From: Methanospirillum hungatei JF-1
GTDB lineage: Archaea; Halobacteriota; Methanomicrobia; Methanomicrobiales; Methanospirillaceae
NCBI RefSeq assembly: GCF_000013445.1
Contig: NC_007796.1
Coordinates: 1,152,936 to 1,216,935 of the forward strand
Reading direction: 5' to 3'
Length of the DNA: 64,000 bases
The translations under genes were made by a program, and so were the position numbers. Under the pieces are notes generated by a model that was given only the letters and a program-made list of their open reading frames with translations, was not told where the DNA came from and ran no database searches. The stretch's first letter is position 1; each line of letters begins with the position of its first letter. Positions 17,585 through 26,484 of this stretch are shown here, piece after piece.

Positions 17585-18748
17585 TTAGCGGAACATCCGC
17601 TCTTCAGAATCATGCTCTTCGCCGGTAACCTTGTTTATGGCATCAAGCAGATCCTGGTTCGTTACTTCAAATGCACTCTTCCGAACGGCAAACATACCTG
17701 CTTCCCTGCAGACTGCCTGAATCTGTGCACCGGTGAGCCCCTCGGTCAGAACAGATATTTCAGCAAGATTTACATCAGGGGAAAGATTCATCTTTCGGGT
17801 ATGGATCTTTAATATCTCCTCACGGGCGATGATATCAGGTACCGGTATCTCAATGATCCGATCAAAACGACCAGGACGAAGAAGTGCCGCATCAAGCATA
17901 TCAACCCGGTTGGTTGCTGCCATAATCCTGACATCCCCCCGGTTATCAAACCCATCCATCTCTGCCAGCAGTTGCATCAGGGTACGCTGCACCTCAGCAC
18001 TCCCGCTTGTCCCGTCATTGGTCCGTGTTGTTCCGATTGCATCAATCTCATCGATAAACACAATAGACGGGGCCCGGTCACGTGCCAGTGAAAAGAGTTC
18101 GCGGACCATCTGGGCACCTTCACCAATGTATTTATGAACCAGCTCACTGCCACTCATCCGGATAAAAGTGGCTTTTGCATTATGAGCGACTGCTTTTGCA
18201 AGAAGGGTTTTTCCAGTCCCCGGAGGCCCATGGAGAAGAATTCCTTTGGGGGGTTCGACACCAATCCGCTCAAAAACTTCAGGCATTGTCAGCGGATATT
18301 CAACCGCTTCCCTGATCTCTTCTATCTCACCACTAAGACCTCCGACATACTCAAAGGTCACCTCGGGGGATTCATCAAGCTCCATTACCCTGACCCTTGA
18401 GTCATAGGTCTCTTCAAGCACCTTCACCACTGAAAGAGCATTGTTTACAGCGACTTTACATCCCGGATAGATGTGGGGGCGCAGTTCATCAGCGAGTACA
18501 GTTACATACTCCTGGTTGTTCCCCATCTGACGAAGATAAACCTCGCCATTTTCAAAAACATCCACTACCAGCGCAACAAAGAGGGGCATTCGTTTGAGTT
18601 GTGAATTCTCTCTTTTCAGTACAGAATTTTCCTTGATTAATTCCTCTGATCTGATAGACAACTCAAGATTCTGGGCCTCCAGCTCCTGGATCCGGATCTG
18701 ATAGTGAATCTCATTTTCACAGGAGATACGTGCAAGAGGCTGTTCCAT
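17585..18748 (-). CDS. Proteasome-activating nucleotidase PAN, copy 2
   Basis: The 387-residue AAA+ ATPase has the same order of parts as copy 1: coiled coil (about 15-55), OB-fold, Walker A GPPGTGKT, Walker [12 protein letters not shown], sensor AATNR and RPGRFDRI. It ends MFR, again a hydrophobic-aromatic-any tail suited to docking on the 20S proteasome. The two copies differ clearly in the coiled coil and OB region but keep nearly the same ATPase core. That fits two regulatory caps with different substrates, or mixed rings. Some archaea have two PANs; here they face away from each other across the short gene at 17070-17573. Confidence 0.93.
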   Translation of the reverse strand: MEQPLARISCENEIHYQIRIQELEAQNLELSIRSEELIKENSVLKRENSQLKRMPLFVALVVDVFENGEVYLRQMGNNQEYVTVLADELRPHIYPGCKVAVNNALSVVKVLEETYDSRVRVMELDESPEVTFEYVGGLSGEIEEIREAVEYPLTMPEVFERIGVEPPKGILLHGPPGTGKTLLAKAVAHNAKATFIRMSGSELVHKYIGEGAQMVRELFSLARDRAPSIVFIDEIDAIGTTRTNDGTSGSAEVQRTLMQLLAEMDGFDNRGDVRIMAATNRVDMLDAALLRPGRFDRIIEIPVPDIIAREEILKIHTRKMNLSPDVNLAEISVLTEGLTGAQIQAVCREAGMFAVRKSAFEVTNQDLLDAINKVTGEEHDSEERMFR

Positions 18749-18790
18749 AGTACATAATTATCCAGTCGTTCTACTTATACGTGAGTGTGC

Positions 18791-19207
18791 ATGATAATAC
18801 AGGGACGCGGAATATCGCGTGGTATTGGAAAAGGGCCCTTGCTCATTGGTCCTGATCCAATCTCATTTCTCTCCGGCGTAGATCCGGAGACTGGAATTGT
18901 ATTAGAACCCGGTCACCCGCTTGAAGGAAAAGACATCACGGGGTCGGTTCTGGCCTTTGAATATGGGAAAGGATCAACAGTCGGGAGTTATATTCTCTAT
19001 GCCCTCTCGCGCAATGGACATGCTCCAGCGGCGATCATCAACCAGGAAGCAGAGACCATCATCGTTGTCGGCGCCATAATGGGAAAGATACCCATGATCG
19101 ACCGGATTAAAACTCCCCTTACCAGCCTTCCATCCGGCACAATCGTAGAGGTAGACGGGACAGCAGGAACTCTGACCATCCCTGATGAAAAAGTGAATCA
19201 GGTCTGA
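18791..19207 (+). CDS. Phosphomevalonate dehydratase small subunit (DUF126)
   Basis: The 138-residue DUF126 protein resembles the small subunit of the AcnX-type enzyme that dehydrates 5-phosphomevalonate to trans-anhydromevalonate 5-phosphate in the archaeal mevalonate pathway for membrane isoprenoids. Features are MIIQGRGISRGIGKGPLL at the N terminus, GKGSTVGSYILYAL and the C-terminal TIVEVDGTAGTLTIP. I prefer the ATG at 18791; a GTG at 18785 adds two residues. The large subunit is not in the window. It is divergent from PAN copy 2 with only 42 nt between starts. Confidence 0.88.
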   Translation: MIIQGRGISRGIGKGPLLIGPDPISFLSGVDPETGIVLEPGHPLEGKDITGSVLAFEYGKGSTVGSYILYALSRNGHAPAAIINQEAETIIVVGAIMGKIPMIDRIKTPLTSLPSGTIVEVDGTAGTLTIPDEKVNQV

Positions 19208-19210
19208 AAA

Positions 19211-19888
19211 TCAGGAACTAAAAGAATATTCCCTGACATATTTTTTATCAAGGTATGGAAATCCCCATTCCGAACAATAGCCATCAAGTGTTTTTATATC
19301 GGTAATCACTTTCTTCCCATAATTATCTGCAAGATCCTGGTATCGACGGTAATTTCCAAGAGATGCCGCATCAGTCCCTGCATTCTTCCAGTACACAGCC
19401 TGTTTCAGACTTGATGCATAGGATCCAAGAGATCTGATAAAACCCAGGTATTTGTTAAAAATAACTTCCTCTTTTGATGTGAGACCAGGGAAGACATTTT
19501 TTTCAGGAAGTGACCGGTCAAGGGAATACTCATCTGTCAGGTCATTAATAGCCGTCTCAAGAGCCAGCGCCTTTTCCTGAATACCAGCTGCATCAAGAGC
19601 ACGATCAGCAGTCCTGATTGCCATATAAGCTTTCGTTAGTTCTGGAAAGGTGTCCTCAATAAAAACTCTTAGCTGCCCGGAACCGGGTGTATCAGGAGTC
19701 ATCACCCGTTTCTGAACAGGCTCTGCAGAAGAAGGGATCTGTGTCATTGTTACCACCGGCTCTCCGGCGGTCGATACCGGAACAGGACCACTATCAGAGA
19801 GCGAACCTAAGTCCTGATTTATACAACCTGATGACAGAATACCTATGGTCAATATAAATACAAGAATGAGGAGGACCTGATTCTTCAT
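19211..19888 (-). CDS. Putative lipoprotein of unknown function
   Basis: The 225-residue product starts with a hydrophobic segment that ends in a lipobox-like LSSGC at about residue 22, so it is probably anchored by lipid at the cell surface. A Ser/Pro/Thr-rich linker follows, then a helical domain. I do not recognise that domain. A TATA box (CTATATATA) lies about 23 bp before the ATG, suggesting a leaderless transcript. It is convergent with the DUF126 gene, with only 3 nt between the two stops. Confidence 0.65.
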   Translation of the reverse strand: MKNQVLLILVFILTIGILSSGCINQDLGSLSDSGPVPVSTAGEPVVTMTQIPSSAEPVQKRVMTPDTPGSGQLRVFIEDTFPELTKAYMAIRTADRALDAAGIQEKALALETAINDLTDEYSLDRSLPEKNVFPGLTSKEEVIFNKYLGFIRSLGSYASSLKQAVYWKNAGTDAASLGNYRRYQDLADNYGKKVITDIKTLDGYCSEWGFPYLDKKYVREYSFSS

Positions 19889-20057
19889 ATCATCGGATAG
19901 GAGGACTGAATATATATAGTGAACTGGTGACCAGAAGGTACCATCGTGCTCTCCCTTTTAATCCTGATAATATACGTGCTATAATTATCAATCTTCTGCC
20001 ATGTAAAGATAACAGAATAGATGGTATTCATATCCTTTTCGTCTCATACCTTCTTTT

Positions 20058-20984
20058 GTGGAACTCTTCACAATCATCCTGACCATAATAGGTCTGTGCA
20101 TGTTCGAGATAATCTGTAGTATTGATAACGCTATCATCAATGCAGAAGTGCTCGGCTCCATGCAACCAAAATACCGGAGATGGTTTCTGCTATGGGGAAT
20201 CCTATTCGCCGTATTTCTGGTCCGCGGACTGCTTCCTCTCCTCCTTGTCTGGTTTTCAACACCTGAACTGACTTTATGGGAGGCTTTCACTGCCATGTTC
20301 AGTGACAATCCTGATATAAAAGAGGCCATAGAAACCTCTTCCCCTATTCTGCTCATTGGTGGGGGAACATTTCTTATCTTTCTCTTTTTTCACTGGCTCT
20401 TCCTTGAAGAGAAACACTTCGGGCTTCCTGGAGAACGGTACTTCTTTTCCAAGGGGGTCTGGTTCTATGCAGTAGTATCCATCCTGCTCATGGCAATTGT
20501 CTGGTTTGCAATTGAAAAAAATGCCATGATGGCGTTTGGAGCAGTTGTCGGATCCACGGCCTTTTTTATTGTTCATGGTTTCCGCCAGAATGCAGAACTG
20601 CAGGAGCAGAAACTTATCAACGGGGATATGTCTGACATAAGTAAAATCCTGTACCTGGAAGTCATTGATGCGACATTCTCTATTGATGGAGTTCTTGGGG
20701 CATTTGCTTTTACTATGTCAGTCCCGCTCATTCTGATTGGAAACGCCCTTGGTGCCATTGCTGTCAGACAGATAACCGTCGGCAATATTGACAGGATAAA
20801 AAAATACCGGTTTTTGAAGAACGGAGCAATGTATTCAATCCTTTGTCTGGGGATTATCATGCTCATTGACAGTTTCGGATTTCACATCCCTGAATTTGTC
20901 TCGCCGGTGATTACATTCACAGTTGTAGGGTTATTTTACATGAAATCAGTGCGCGAAGCAGGGAGTAAGACTGAATCAGCCTGA
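20058..20984 (+). CDS. TerC/DUF475 family integral membrane protein
   Basis: The 308-residue protein has about eight hydrophobic segments. It carries the acidic family hallmarks in two membrane segments: CSIDNAIINAE near residue 22 and EVIDATFSIDGVLGAF near 200. The TerC family is linked to metal ion, mainly manganese, export and to tellurite resistance; the substrate here is unknown. The start is a GTG (MELFTII) without a clear Shine-Dalgarno. It stands alone between a divergent lipoprotein gene and gyrB. Confidence 0.83.
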   Translation: MELFTIILTIIGLCMFEIICSIDNAIINAEVLGSMQPKYRRWFLLWGILFAVFLVRGLLPLLLVWFSTPELTLWEAFTAMFSDNPDIKEAIETSSPILLIGGGTFLIFLFFHWLFLEEKHFGLPGERYFFSKGVWFYAVVSILLMAIVWFAIEKNAMMAFGAVVGSTAFFIVHGFRQNAELQEQKLINGDMSDISKILYLEVIDATFSIDGVLGAFAFTMSVPLILIGNALGAIAVRQITVGNIDRIKKYRFLKNGAMYSILCLGIIMLIDSFGFHIPEFVSPVITFTVVGLFYMKSVREAGSKTESA

Positions 20985-21076
20985 TTGATCCATGCATATT
21001 TTTGCAGCTGAATCACCATGTTTTAGTTGTACAAACACCAATAGTATTGGACACATTTTCGCATCACATATTTTTT

Positions 21077-21092
21077 GGGAGGTTTTTGTCTG
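21077..21092 (+). promoter_or_regulatory. Shine-Dalgarno and CTG start of gyrB
   Basis: GGGAGG at 21077-21082 is followed after 7 nt by an in-frame CTG at 21090. The reading from CTG gives L/M-SNTYNSENIKILRGL, which aligns from residue 1 with E. coli GyrB (MSNSYDSSSIKVLKGL). The only canonical start nearby is a TTG at 21075 that overlaps the Shine-Dalgarno itself. Confidence 0.65.
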
Positions 21093-23102
21093 TCCAATAC
21101 ATACAATTCTGAGAATATCAAAATTCTACGGGGCCTTGAACCGGTCAGGGAACGGCCGGCCATGTATATCGGGTCTACCGATAGCCGTGGTCTTCACCAT
21201 CTTGTTTATGAGGTGGTTGACAATTCCATTGACGAAGCCCTTGCAGGATACTGTACCCATATCCAGGTTGTCATCCACCAGGATGGGAGCGTCAGTGTGG
21301 AGGACAACGGGCGTGGTATCCCAATTGACCCGATGAAGGACAATGATAACAAAACTGCTCTTGAAACAGTTCTCACGGTCCTTCATGCAGGTGGAAAGTT
21401 TGATAAAAATACCTACCAGGTGTCAGGGGGTCTGCACGGGGTAGGTGTCTCAGTTGTCAATGCACTCTCTGTTGAACTGACTGCTACGGTCTGGAAAGAC
21501 GGGTATGAGTACCGGATGTTCTTTTCACGAGGTCAGCCACAGACAGACCTTGAGAAAAAAGAAGAAGACTTTGAAGAGATCAAGGATCGGTATATAAAGC
21601 GGTACGGGAGCCTTCCCGACAACTGCCCGGAAACAAAAGAAGAATTTCTGAATAGATATCTTTCCAAGATCTCCGGAACAATGATCAGGTTCAAACCGGA
21701 TTCGAAGATCTTTGAAACGATTGAGTTTGACTATGATATTCTTGCTCACCGATTGCGTGAACTCGCATTTCTGAATTCCGGGATCACCATCAGCATTGCT
21801 GACGAGCGGTGTGAGGATTTGGAGGAATGCAGCGAAGTCTTCTCTTATGAGGGCGGGATATCAGAATATGTCAGATATCTCAATCACGAAGCTCAGCCAA
21901 TCCATGAATCGGTCATCTCTTTTAGCCGAAAAGATGAAGAAGCCAGGGTTGAGGTTGACATCGCATTCCAGTATGCAGCCGCATATTCAGAAAAAGTATA
22001 CACCTACGTAAACAGTGTCAATACCAAGGAAGGCGGGACACACCTTGAGGGTTTCCGATCTGCCCTTACCAAGGCCATCAATAAAATGGGAAAGGAAAAC
22101 AAGGCGATCAAGGACCAGAACCTCTCCCTCAAGGGTGATGATGTCAGAGAGGGTCTTACTGCCATTATATCAGTCAGGATGGCAAATCCCCAGTTTGAAG
22201 GCCAGACCAAGATGAAACTGGGGAACAGTGAAGTCAAAGGAATTGTTGATTCACTGGTCTATGCATCACTTTGTGAATACTTCGAAGAGCATCCAAAAGA
22301 ACTCGCCGCTATTGTTGACAAGGCTGTATTGGCATATCAGGCCAGGGAAGCAGCACGTAAAGCAAAAGAACTTGCCAGAAGAAAGAGCACACTTGAATCA
22401 TCAGGACTTCCAGGAAAACTTGCCGACTGCTCAGAACGCTCTGCAGAAAAGAGTGAGATATACATCGTGGAAGGAGACTCTGCAGGTGGCAGTGCCAAAC
22501 AGGGGCGGGACAGACGGTTCCAGGCGATTCTTCCCCTTCGTGGTAAGATCCTGAACGTTGAAAAGGCAACGGTCCATAAGATATTGAAAAATAATGAAAT
22601 TCAGGCACTCATTTCAGCAATCGGGACCGGCGTGGGCGAGTCATTCGATATCGAAAAAGCACGGTATCACCACATCATCATCATGACCGATGCGGATGTG
22701 GACGGTGCCCATATCAGCACTCTTCTCATGACATTCTTCTTCAGATATCTGCAGCCACTCATTGAAGCAGGATATATCTACCTGGCCCAGCCTCCTCTCT
22801 ACCGGATTGCGAAGGGAAAACAGGAGAAGTACGCCTACACCGAAGAGGAGATGAAAGAGATTTTACAGGAGATGGGTGAAAAAGGCGTGAACGTTCAGCG
22901 GTACAAAGGTCTTGGAGAGATGAATGCATCCCAGCTCTGGGCAACAACCATGGACCCGGAGACAAGAGTGCTCAAACGGGTAGTCATCGAGGATGCAGCA
23001 TACGCAAATGAGATCTTTGAAAAGCTGATGGGTGATGATGTAACCGCCCGTCGGGATTTTATCAAACGGCATGCAAAAGAGGTGACGAACCTTGACATCT
23101 GA
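21090..23102 (+). CDS. gyrB: DNA gyrase subunit B
   Basis: GyrB is the ATPase subunit of the heterotetramer that adds negative supercoils. The GHKL ATP-binding domain is at the N terminus (EVVDNSIDEALAGYC, DNGRGIPID, GGLHGVGVSVVNAL). The TOPRIM domain has EGDSAGGSAKQGRD and MTDADVDGAHI, and the C terminus has QRYKGLGEM. Length (670 residues) lacks the E. coli-type insert, as in most GyrBs. Bacterial-type gyrase in Euryarchaeota is a known ancient import. The start appears to be CTG (see the separate site entry). The end overlaps the gyrA start by 11 nt, with the gyrA Shine-Dalgarno inside gyrB. Confidence 0.96.
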   Translation: MSNTYNSENIKILRGLEPVRERPAMYIGSTDSRGLHHLVYEVVDNSIDEALAGYCTHIQVVIHQDGSVSVEDNGRGIPIDPMKDNDNKTALETVLTVLHAGGKFDKNTYQVSGGLHGVGVSVVNALSVELTATVWKDGYEYRMFFSRGQPQTDLEKKEEDFEEIKDRYIKRYGSLPDNCPETKEEFLNRYLSKISGTMIRFKPDSKIFETIEFDYDILAHRLRELAFLNSGITISIADERCEDLEECSEVFSYEGGISEYVRYLNHEAQPIHESVISFSRKDEEARVEVDIAFQYAAAYSEKVYTYVNSVNTKEGGTHLEGFRSALTKAINKMGKENKAIKDQNLSLKGDDVREGLTAIISVRMANPQFEGQTKMKLGNSEVKGIVDSLVYASLCEYFEEHPKELAAIVDKAVLAYQAREAARKAKELARRKSTLESSGLPGKLADCSERSAEKSEIYIVEGDSAGGSAKQGRDRRFQAILPLRGKILNVEKATVHKILKNNEIQALISAIGTGVGESFDIEKARYHHIIIMTDADVDGAHISTLLMTFFFRYLQPLIEAGYIYLAQPPLYRIAKGKQEKYAYTEEEMKEILQEMGEKGVNVQRYKGLGEMNASQLWATTMDPETRVLKRVVIEDAAYANEIFEKLMGDDVTARRDFIKRHAKEVTNLDI

Positions 23103-25611
23103 AGAATCCCAGCAGCCACTCTTTGTCCCGAAGGTCAATCCTGTCAATATCGAAGAGGAGATGAAATCCTCCTATATCGATTATGCAATGTCTGTCATCA
23201 TCGGGCGTGCAATTCCTGATGTCAGGGATGGATTAAAACCAGTGCACCGGCGGTCACTCTTTGCCATGTGGGAGATGGGAAACACCCATGACAAGCCATA
23301 TAAAAAATCCGCCCGTGTAGTCGGAGATGTCATGGGTAAGTATCACCCGCATGGTGATGCATCCATCTATGATACCATCGTCAAGATGGCCCAGCCCTTC
23401 TCGTACCGGATGATGCTGGTCGACGGTCAGGGGAACTTCGGTTCTGTTGACGGTGACGCCCCTGCAGCAATGCGTTATACTGAGGTCAGACTGAAACGGG
23501 AAGCAGAAGAACTTCTCACCGATCTTGAAAAAGAGACCGTCGAGTTTGTCCCGAACTTTGATGAATCCCTGCAGGAACCATCTGTCCTTCCGGCAAAACT
23601 GCCCAACCTTCTCATTAACGGATCTGACGGTATTGCTGTTGGTATCGCAACCAAAATGCCACCCCACAACCTGGGAGAAGTATGTGATGCCGTCTGTCAC
23701 TACCTGGAACACCCGGATACGACGGTCTATGAACTCATGCAGATTATGCCCGGTCCTGATTTCCCGACCGGAGGTATCATCATGGGGACCGACGGGATTC
23801 AGAATGCATACCTCTCCGGACAGGGGAAACTGACCGTCAGGGGGGTTGCAGAGATAGATGAATCAGGAAAACGCAACCAGATCATCATCACCGAGATCCC
23901 GTACCAGGTTAATAAAGCCAAACTTATCGAGCATATCGCAGAGTTAGTCAAAGAGAAGAGGATTGAAGGGATTTCGGATCTCAGGGATGAATCTGACAAG
24001 GACGGCATGAGGATTGTCATCGATCTTCGGAAAGATGCACGACCTCAGCTGATCCTGAATCACCTCTATAAGCACACTGCTCTTGAAAGCACCTTTGGGA
24101 TTATTAACTACGCAATCGTTGATCGTCAGCCAAAGATCCTTGGACTTATCCCTCTGATTGAGCAGTTTGTCCGTCATCGAATAACGGTTATTACGAGAAG
24201 GAGCGAGTTTGACAAGCGAAAAGCTGAAGAACGGGTTCATATCCTCCGGGGTCTGCTCCATGCAATCGACAATATCGACGCAGTAATCACGACTATCCGA
24301 GCAGCACAGACTGCAGATGAGGCAAAGGAAGCACTTATTGCCAAATTCTCCCTTGATGAAGCACAGGCCGGTGCAATCCTTCAGATGCAGCTTCGCCGGC
24401 TTGCAGCTCTTGAAAAGCAGAAACTTATCGATGAACGGGAACAACTGGAAGCTGAAATCAGAAAGCTTATCGAACTTCTCTCATCCGAGGATAATATCAG
24501 GGCTGAAATTTCCCGGGAACTTCAGGAACTTCGGGAAAAATACGCCGACAAGAGAAGAACCCAGATCACCGGTGATCTACAGGAGATTGTCAGGGAAGAT
24601 CTTATCCCTAACAAGCAGGTTCTTGTCTGTCTGACTCACCAGAATTATGTCAAGCACATGGATGTGGATGCCTACCGGGTTCAGGGCAGGGGAGGCAGAG
24701 GTGTTATGGGAATCTCCATTAAAGATGGAGATTATGTAGAACAGGTCTTTGTTGCAAATACCCATGACCATCTCCTCTGTTTCACCTCAACTGGACGGGC
24801 ATACTGGCTCAGAGTCTTTGATATACCGGAAGGCTCCAGGCAGAGTAAAGGGAAGGCAATTGTAAATCTTCTTGACCTTCGGAGTGAGGAACGGGTAACC
24901 GCAGTCATCCCGGTCCAGGAGTTCTCATCTGATCGGTTCTTCCTCTTCCTGACCGAACGAGGTATGATCATTAAGATCCCACAGGATGAGTTTTCACGCC
25001 CGAGATCTACCGGAGTAAACGCTATTTCCCTGCGTGAGGGTGATAACCTGGTACATGTCATGGTCAGTGATGGTAGCCAGGAGATCATCATCACGACAAA
25101 ATATGGTCAGAGTCTTCGGTTCCATGAGGAACAAATACCTCTTCGACACCGCAATGCTCTTGGTGTAATCGGAATGCGAATGAAAGATGATGATATCGTA
25201 ACCAGTATGACCGTCATCGAAGAAGGGAAGCATCTCCTCACCATCACCTCTTCAGGGTATGGAAAACGGACGAACTTTGATGAGTACCGTGGTCATGGCC
25301 GTGGGACGATGGGTGTCAGAAACATCAAACTCAAACGAAATGATGGTATTGTCACGGCATTCTCCGCAGGGCCTGAAGAAGAGATCATCCTCATGAGTGC
25401 TGAAGGAATTGTCATCAGAACCAGCGTTGAAAAGATCACGATACAGGGTCGTTCAACCCAGGGTGTCAGGATAATGAGACTTGCGGCAGGTGACCGGGTG
25501 GTTGGTGTCACCTCACTCTCTCCGGAAGAGCAAAAAGATATCAGTGATGATATACCCCAGGCAGAAATAATCGACGAGGGACCGGATGAAAACGGTTCTT
25601 CTGACGAATAA
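23092..25611 (+). CDS. gyrA: DNA gyrase subunit A
   Basis: GyrA is the DNA breakage-reunion subunit. It has the winged-helix active site with catalytic Tyr in [11 protein letters not shown] (about residue 125), the tower and coiled-coil region, and a C-terminal beta-pinwheel with the GyrA box QGRGGRG needed for DNA wrapping and negative supercoiling. It ends in an acidic tail. The start is TTG at 23092, supported by GAGGTG 7 nt upstream within gyrB. Length of 839 residues is normal. Together with gyrB this forms a two-gene operon. Confidence 0.97.
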   Translation: MTSEESQQPLFVPKVNPVNIEEEMKSSYIDYAMSVIIGRAIPDVRDGLKPVHRRSLFAMWEMGNTHDKPYKKSARVVGDVMGKYHPHGDASIYDTIVKMAQPFSYRMMLVDGQGNFGSVDGDAPAAMRYTEVRLKREAEELLTDLEKETVEFVPNFDESLQEPSVLPAKLPNLLINGSDGIAVGIATKMPPHNLGEVCDAVCHYLEHPDTTVYELMQIMPGPDFPTGGIIMGTDGIQNAYLSGQGKLTVRGVAEIDESGKRNQIIITEIPYQVNKAKLIEHIAELVKEKRIEGISDLRDESDKDGMRIVIDLRKDARPQLILNHLYKHTALESTFGIINYAIVDRQPKILGLIPLIEQFVRHRITVITRRSEFDKRKAEERVHILRGLLHAIDNIDAVITTIRAAQTADEAKEALIAKFSLDEAQAGAILQMQLRRLAALEKQKLIDEREQLEAEIRKLIELLSSEDNIRAEISRELQELREKYADKRRTQITGDLQEIVREDLIPNKQVLVCLTHQNYVKHMDVDAYRVQGRGGRGVMGISIKDGDYVEQVFVANTHDHLLCFTSTGRAYWLRVFDIPEGSRQSKGKAIVNLLDLRSEERVTAVIPVQEFSSDRFFLFLTERGMIIKIPQDEFSRPRSTGVNAISLREGDNLVHVMVSDGSQEIIITTKYGQSLRFHEEQIPLRHRNALGVIGMRMKDDDIVTSMTVIEEGKHLLTITSSGYGKRTNFDEYRGHGRGTMGVRNIKLKRNDGIVTAFSAGPEEEIILMSAEGIVIRTSVEKITIQGRSTQGVRIMRLAAGDRVVGVTSLSPEEQKDISDDIPQAEIIDEGPDENGSSDE

Positions 25612-25657
25612 TTTTTTGTGTAAGCCTTTTATTACTTAAAAAACAGACATTGAAGAA

Positions 25658-26065
25658 ATGTCACTTTCTATTTACTCGGGTTATTCCCTCATGAATCATC
25701 CGTTATATCCGGGTTTCATCAGAGAAGTAAAAGAAGATAATGACATTCTTGCAGTGTATCACTATGGAAGTTCAGTAAACAGAAGTGATTTCAGAGACAT
25801 TGATATATGTATCATTTCATATAATGATGAGCAATCTGCTTTCTTTGATAGATTACTCCATTATTCAGGATCTTATGCAGCAATGGGTACGGTTCCCCTG
25901 GATATTACGTTATTCTCTCTTCTCCCTCTTTATATAAAAATACAAGTTATCAGGGAAGGAATACCAGTCTTTATTCGTGATGATGATATTCTTTTTGATA
26001 AAATCTTAAAAACGAACAGACAATGGGACGATTATGAACCATCTTACAGGATAATGATAGAGTGA
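25658..26065 (+). CDS. mntA: MntA-like minimal nucleotidyltransferase (antitoxin of MntA-HepT module)
   Basis: This 135-residue protein has the minimal nucleotidyltransferase motif: Gly37-Ser38 in YHYGSSVNRSD, Asp47 and Asp49 in RDIDICI, and a third Asp near 82 in LDITLF. MntA antitoxins in the family block their HEPN partner by adding AMPs to it. Its stop overlaps the GTG of the HEPN gene by 4 nt, the normal order for this toxin-antitoxin type. All catalytic acids are present, so it appears active. The ATG at 25658 is used; a start at Met12 is possible. It lies just after gyrA. Confidence 0.85.
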   Translation: MSLSIYSGYSLMNHPLYPGFIREVKEDNDILAVYHYGSSVNRSDFRDIDICIISYNDEQSAFFDRLLHYSGSYAAMGTVPLDITLFSLLPLYIKIQVIREGIPVFIRDDDILFDKILKTNRQWDDYEPSYRIMIE

Positions 26066-26484
26066 CCAATAAAGAAAGAATCCGCAATTCAATCCGTTTG
26101 CTTGACCAGTATATCGATGAATTAAACAAAATATTTCCGGAAAATTACGATGAATATAAAAAATCACTCATCATCAGAAGATCATCTGAGCGACAAATAC
26201 AGATCATAATTGAACAAATAAATGACATTTGTGCTATGCTCTATCGATATGTATGTTCAGGTATAGCGGGAGATGAATTGTCCATATTGGAAAAATTATC
26301 AGAACATTGTCTTTCCACAGAACTGTGTGAAAAAATCAGACATATGAAAGGTTTTCGAAATATCCTAGTACATGGATATACATCACTCAATGATGCCCTC
26401 GTTTACAACAATATCTTTCATGGGAGGGCATATATTTATCAATTTATGGAAGAGGTGGAAGATTGTTTGAAAAAATTACACTAA
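26062..26484 (+). CDS. hepT: HepT-like HEPN ribonuclease toxin
   Basis: The 140-residue helical HEPN protein carries the Rx4HxY motif of HepT toxins: Arg99, His104 and Tyr106 in FRNILVHGY. In the family the HEPN protein is an RNase, silenced by AMP addition at the motif Tyr by MntA. The GTG start overlaps the mntA stop (GTGA). Its 3' end overlaps the convergent histidine kinase by 9 nt. It is intact, unlike the broken nucleotidyltransferase-HEPN pair at 51.4-52.1 kb. Confidence 0.85.
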   Translation: MTNKERIRNSIRLLDQYIDELNKIFPENYDEYKKSLIIRRSSERQIQIIIEQINDICAMLYRYVCSGIAGDELSILEKLSEHCLSTELCEKIRHMKGFRNILVHGYTSLNDALVYNNIFHGRAYIYQFMEEVEDCLKKLH

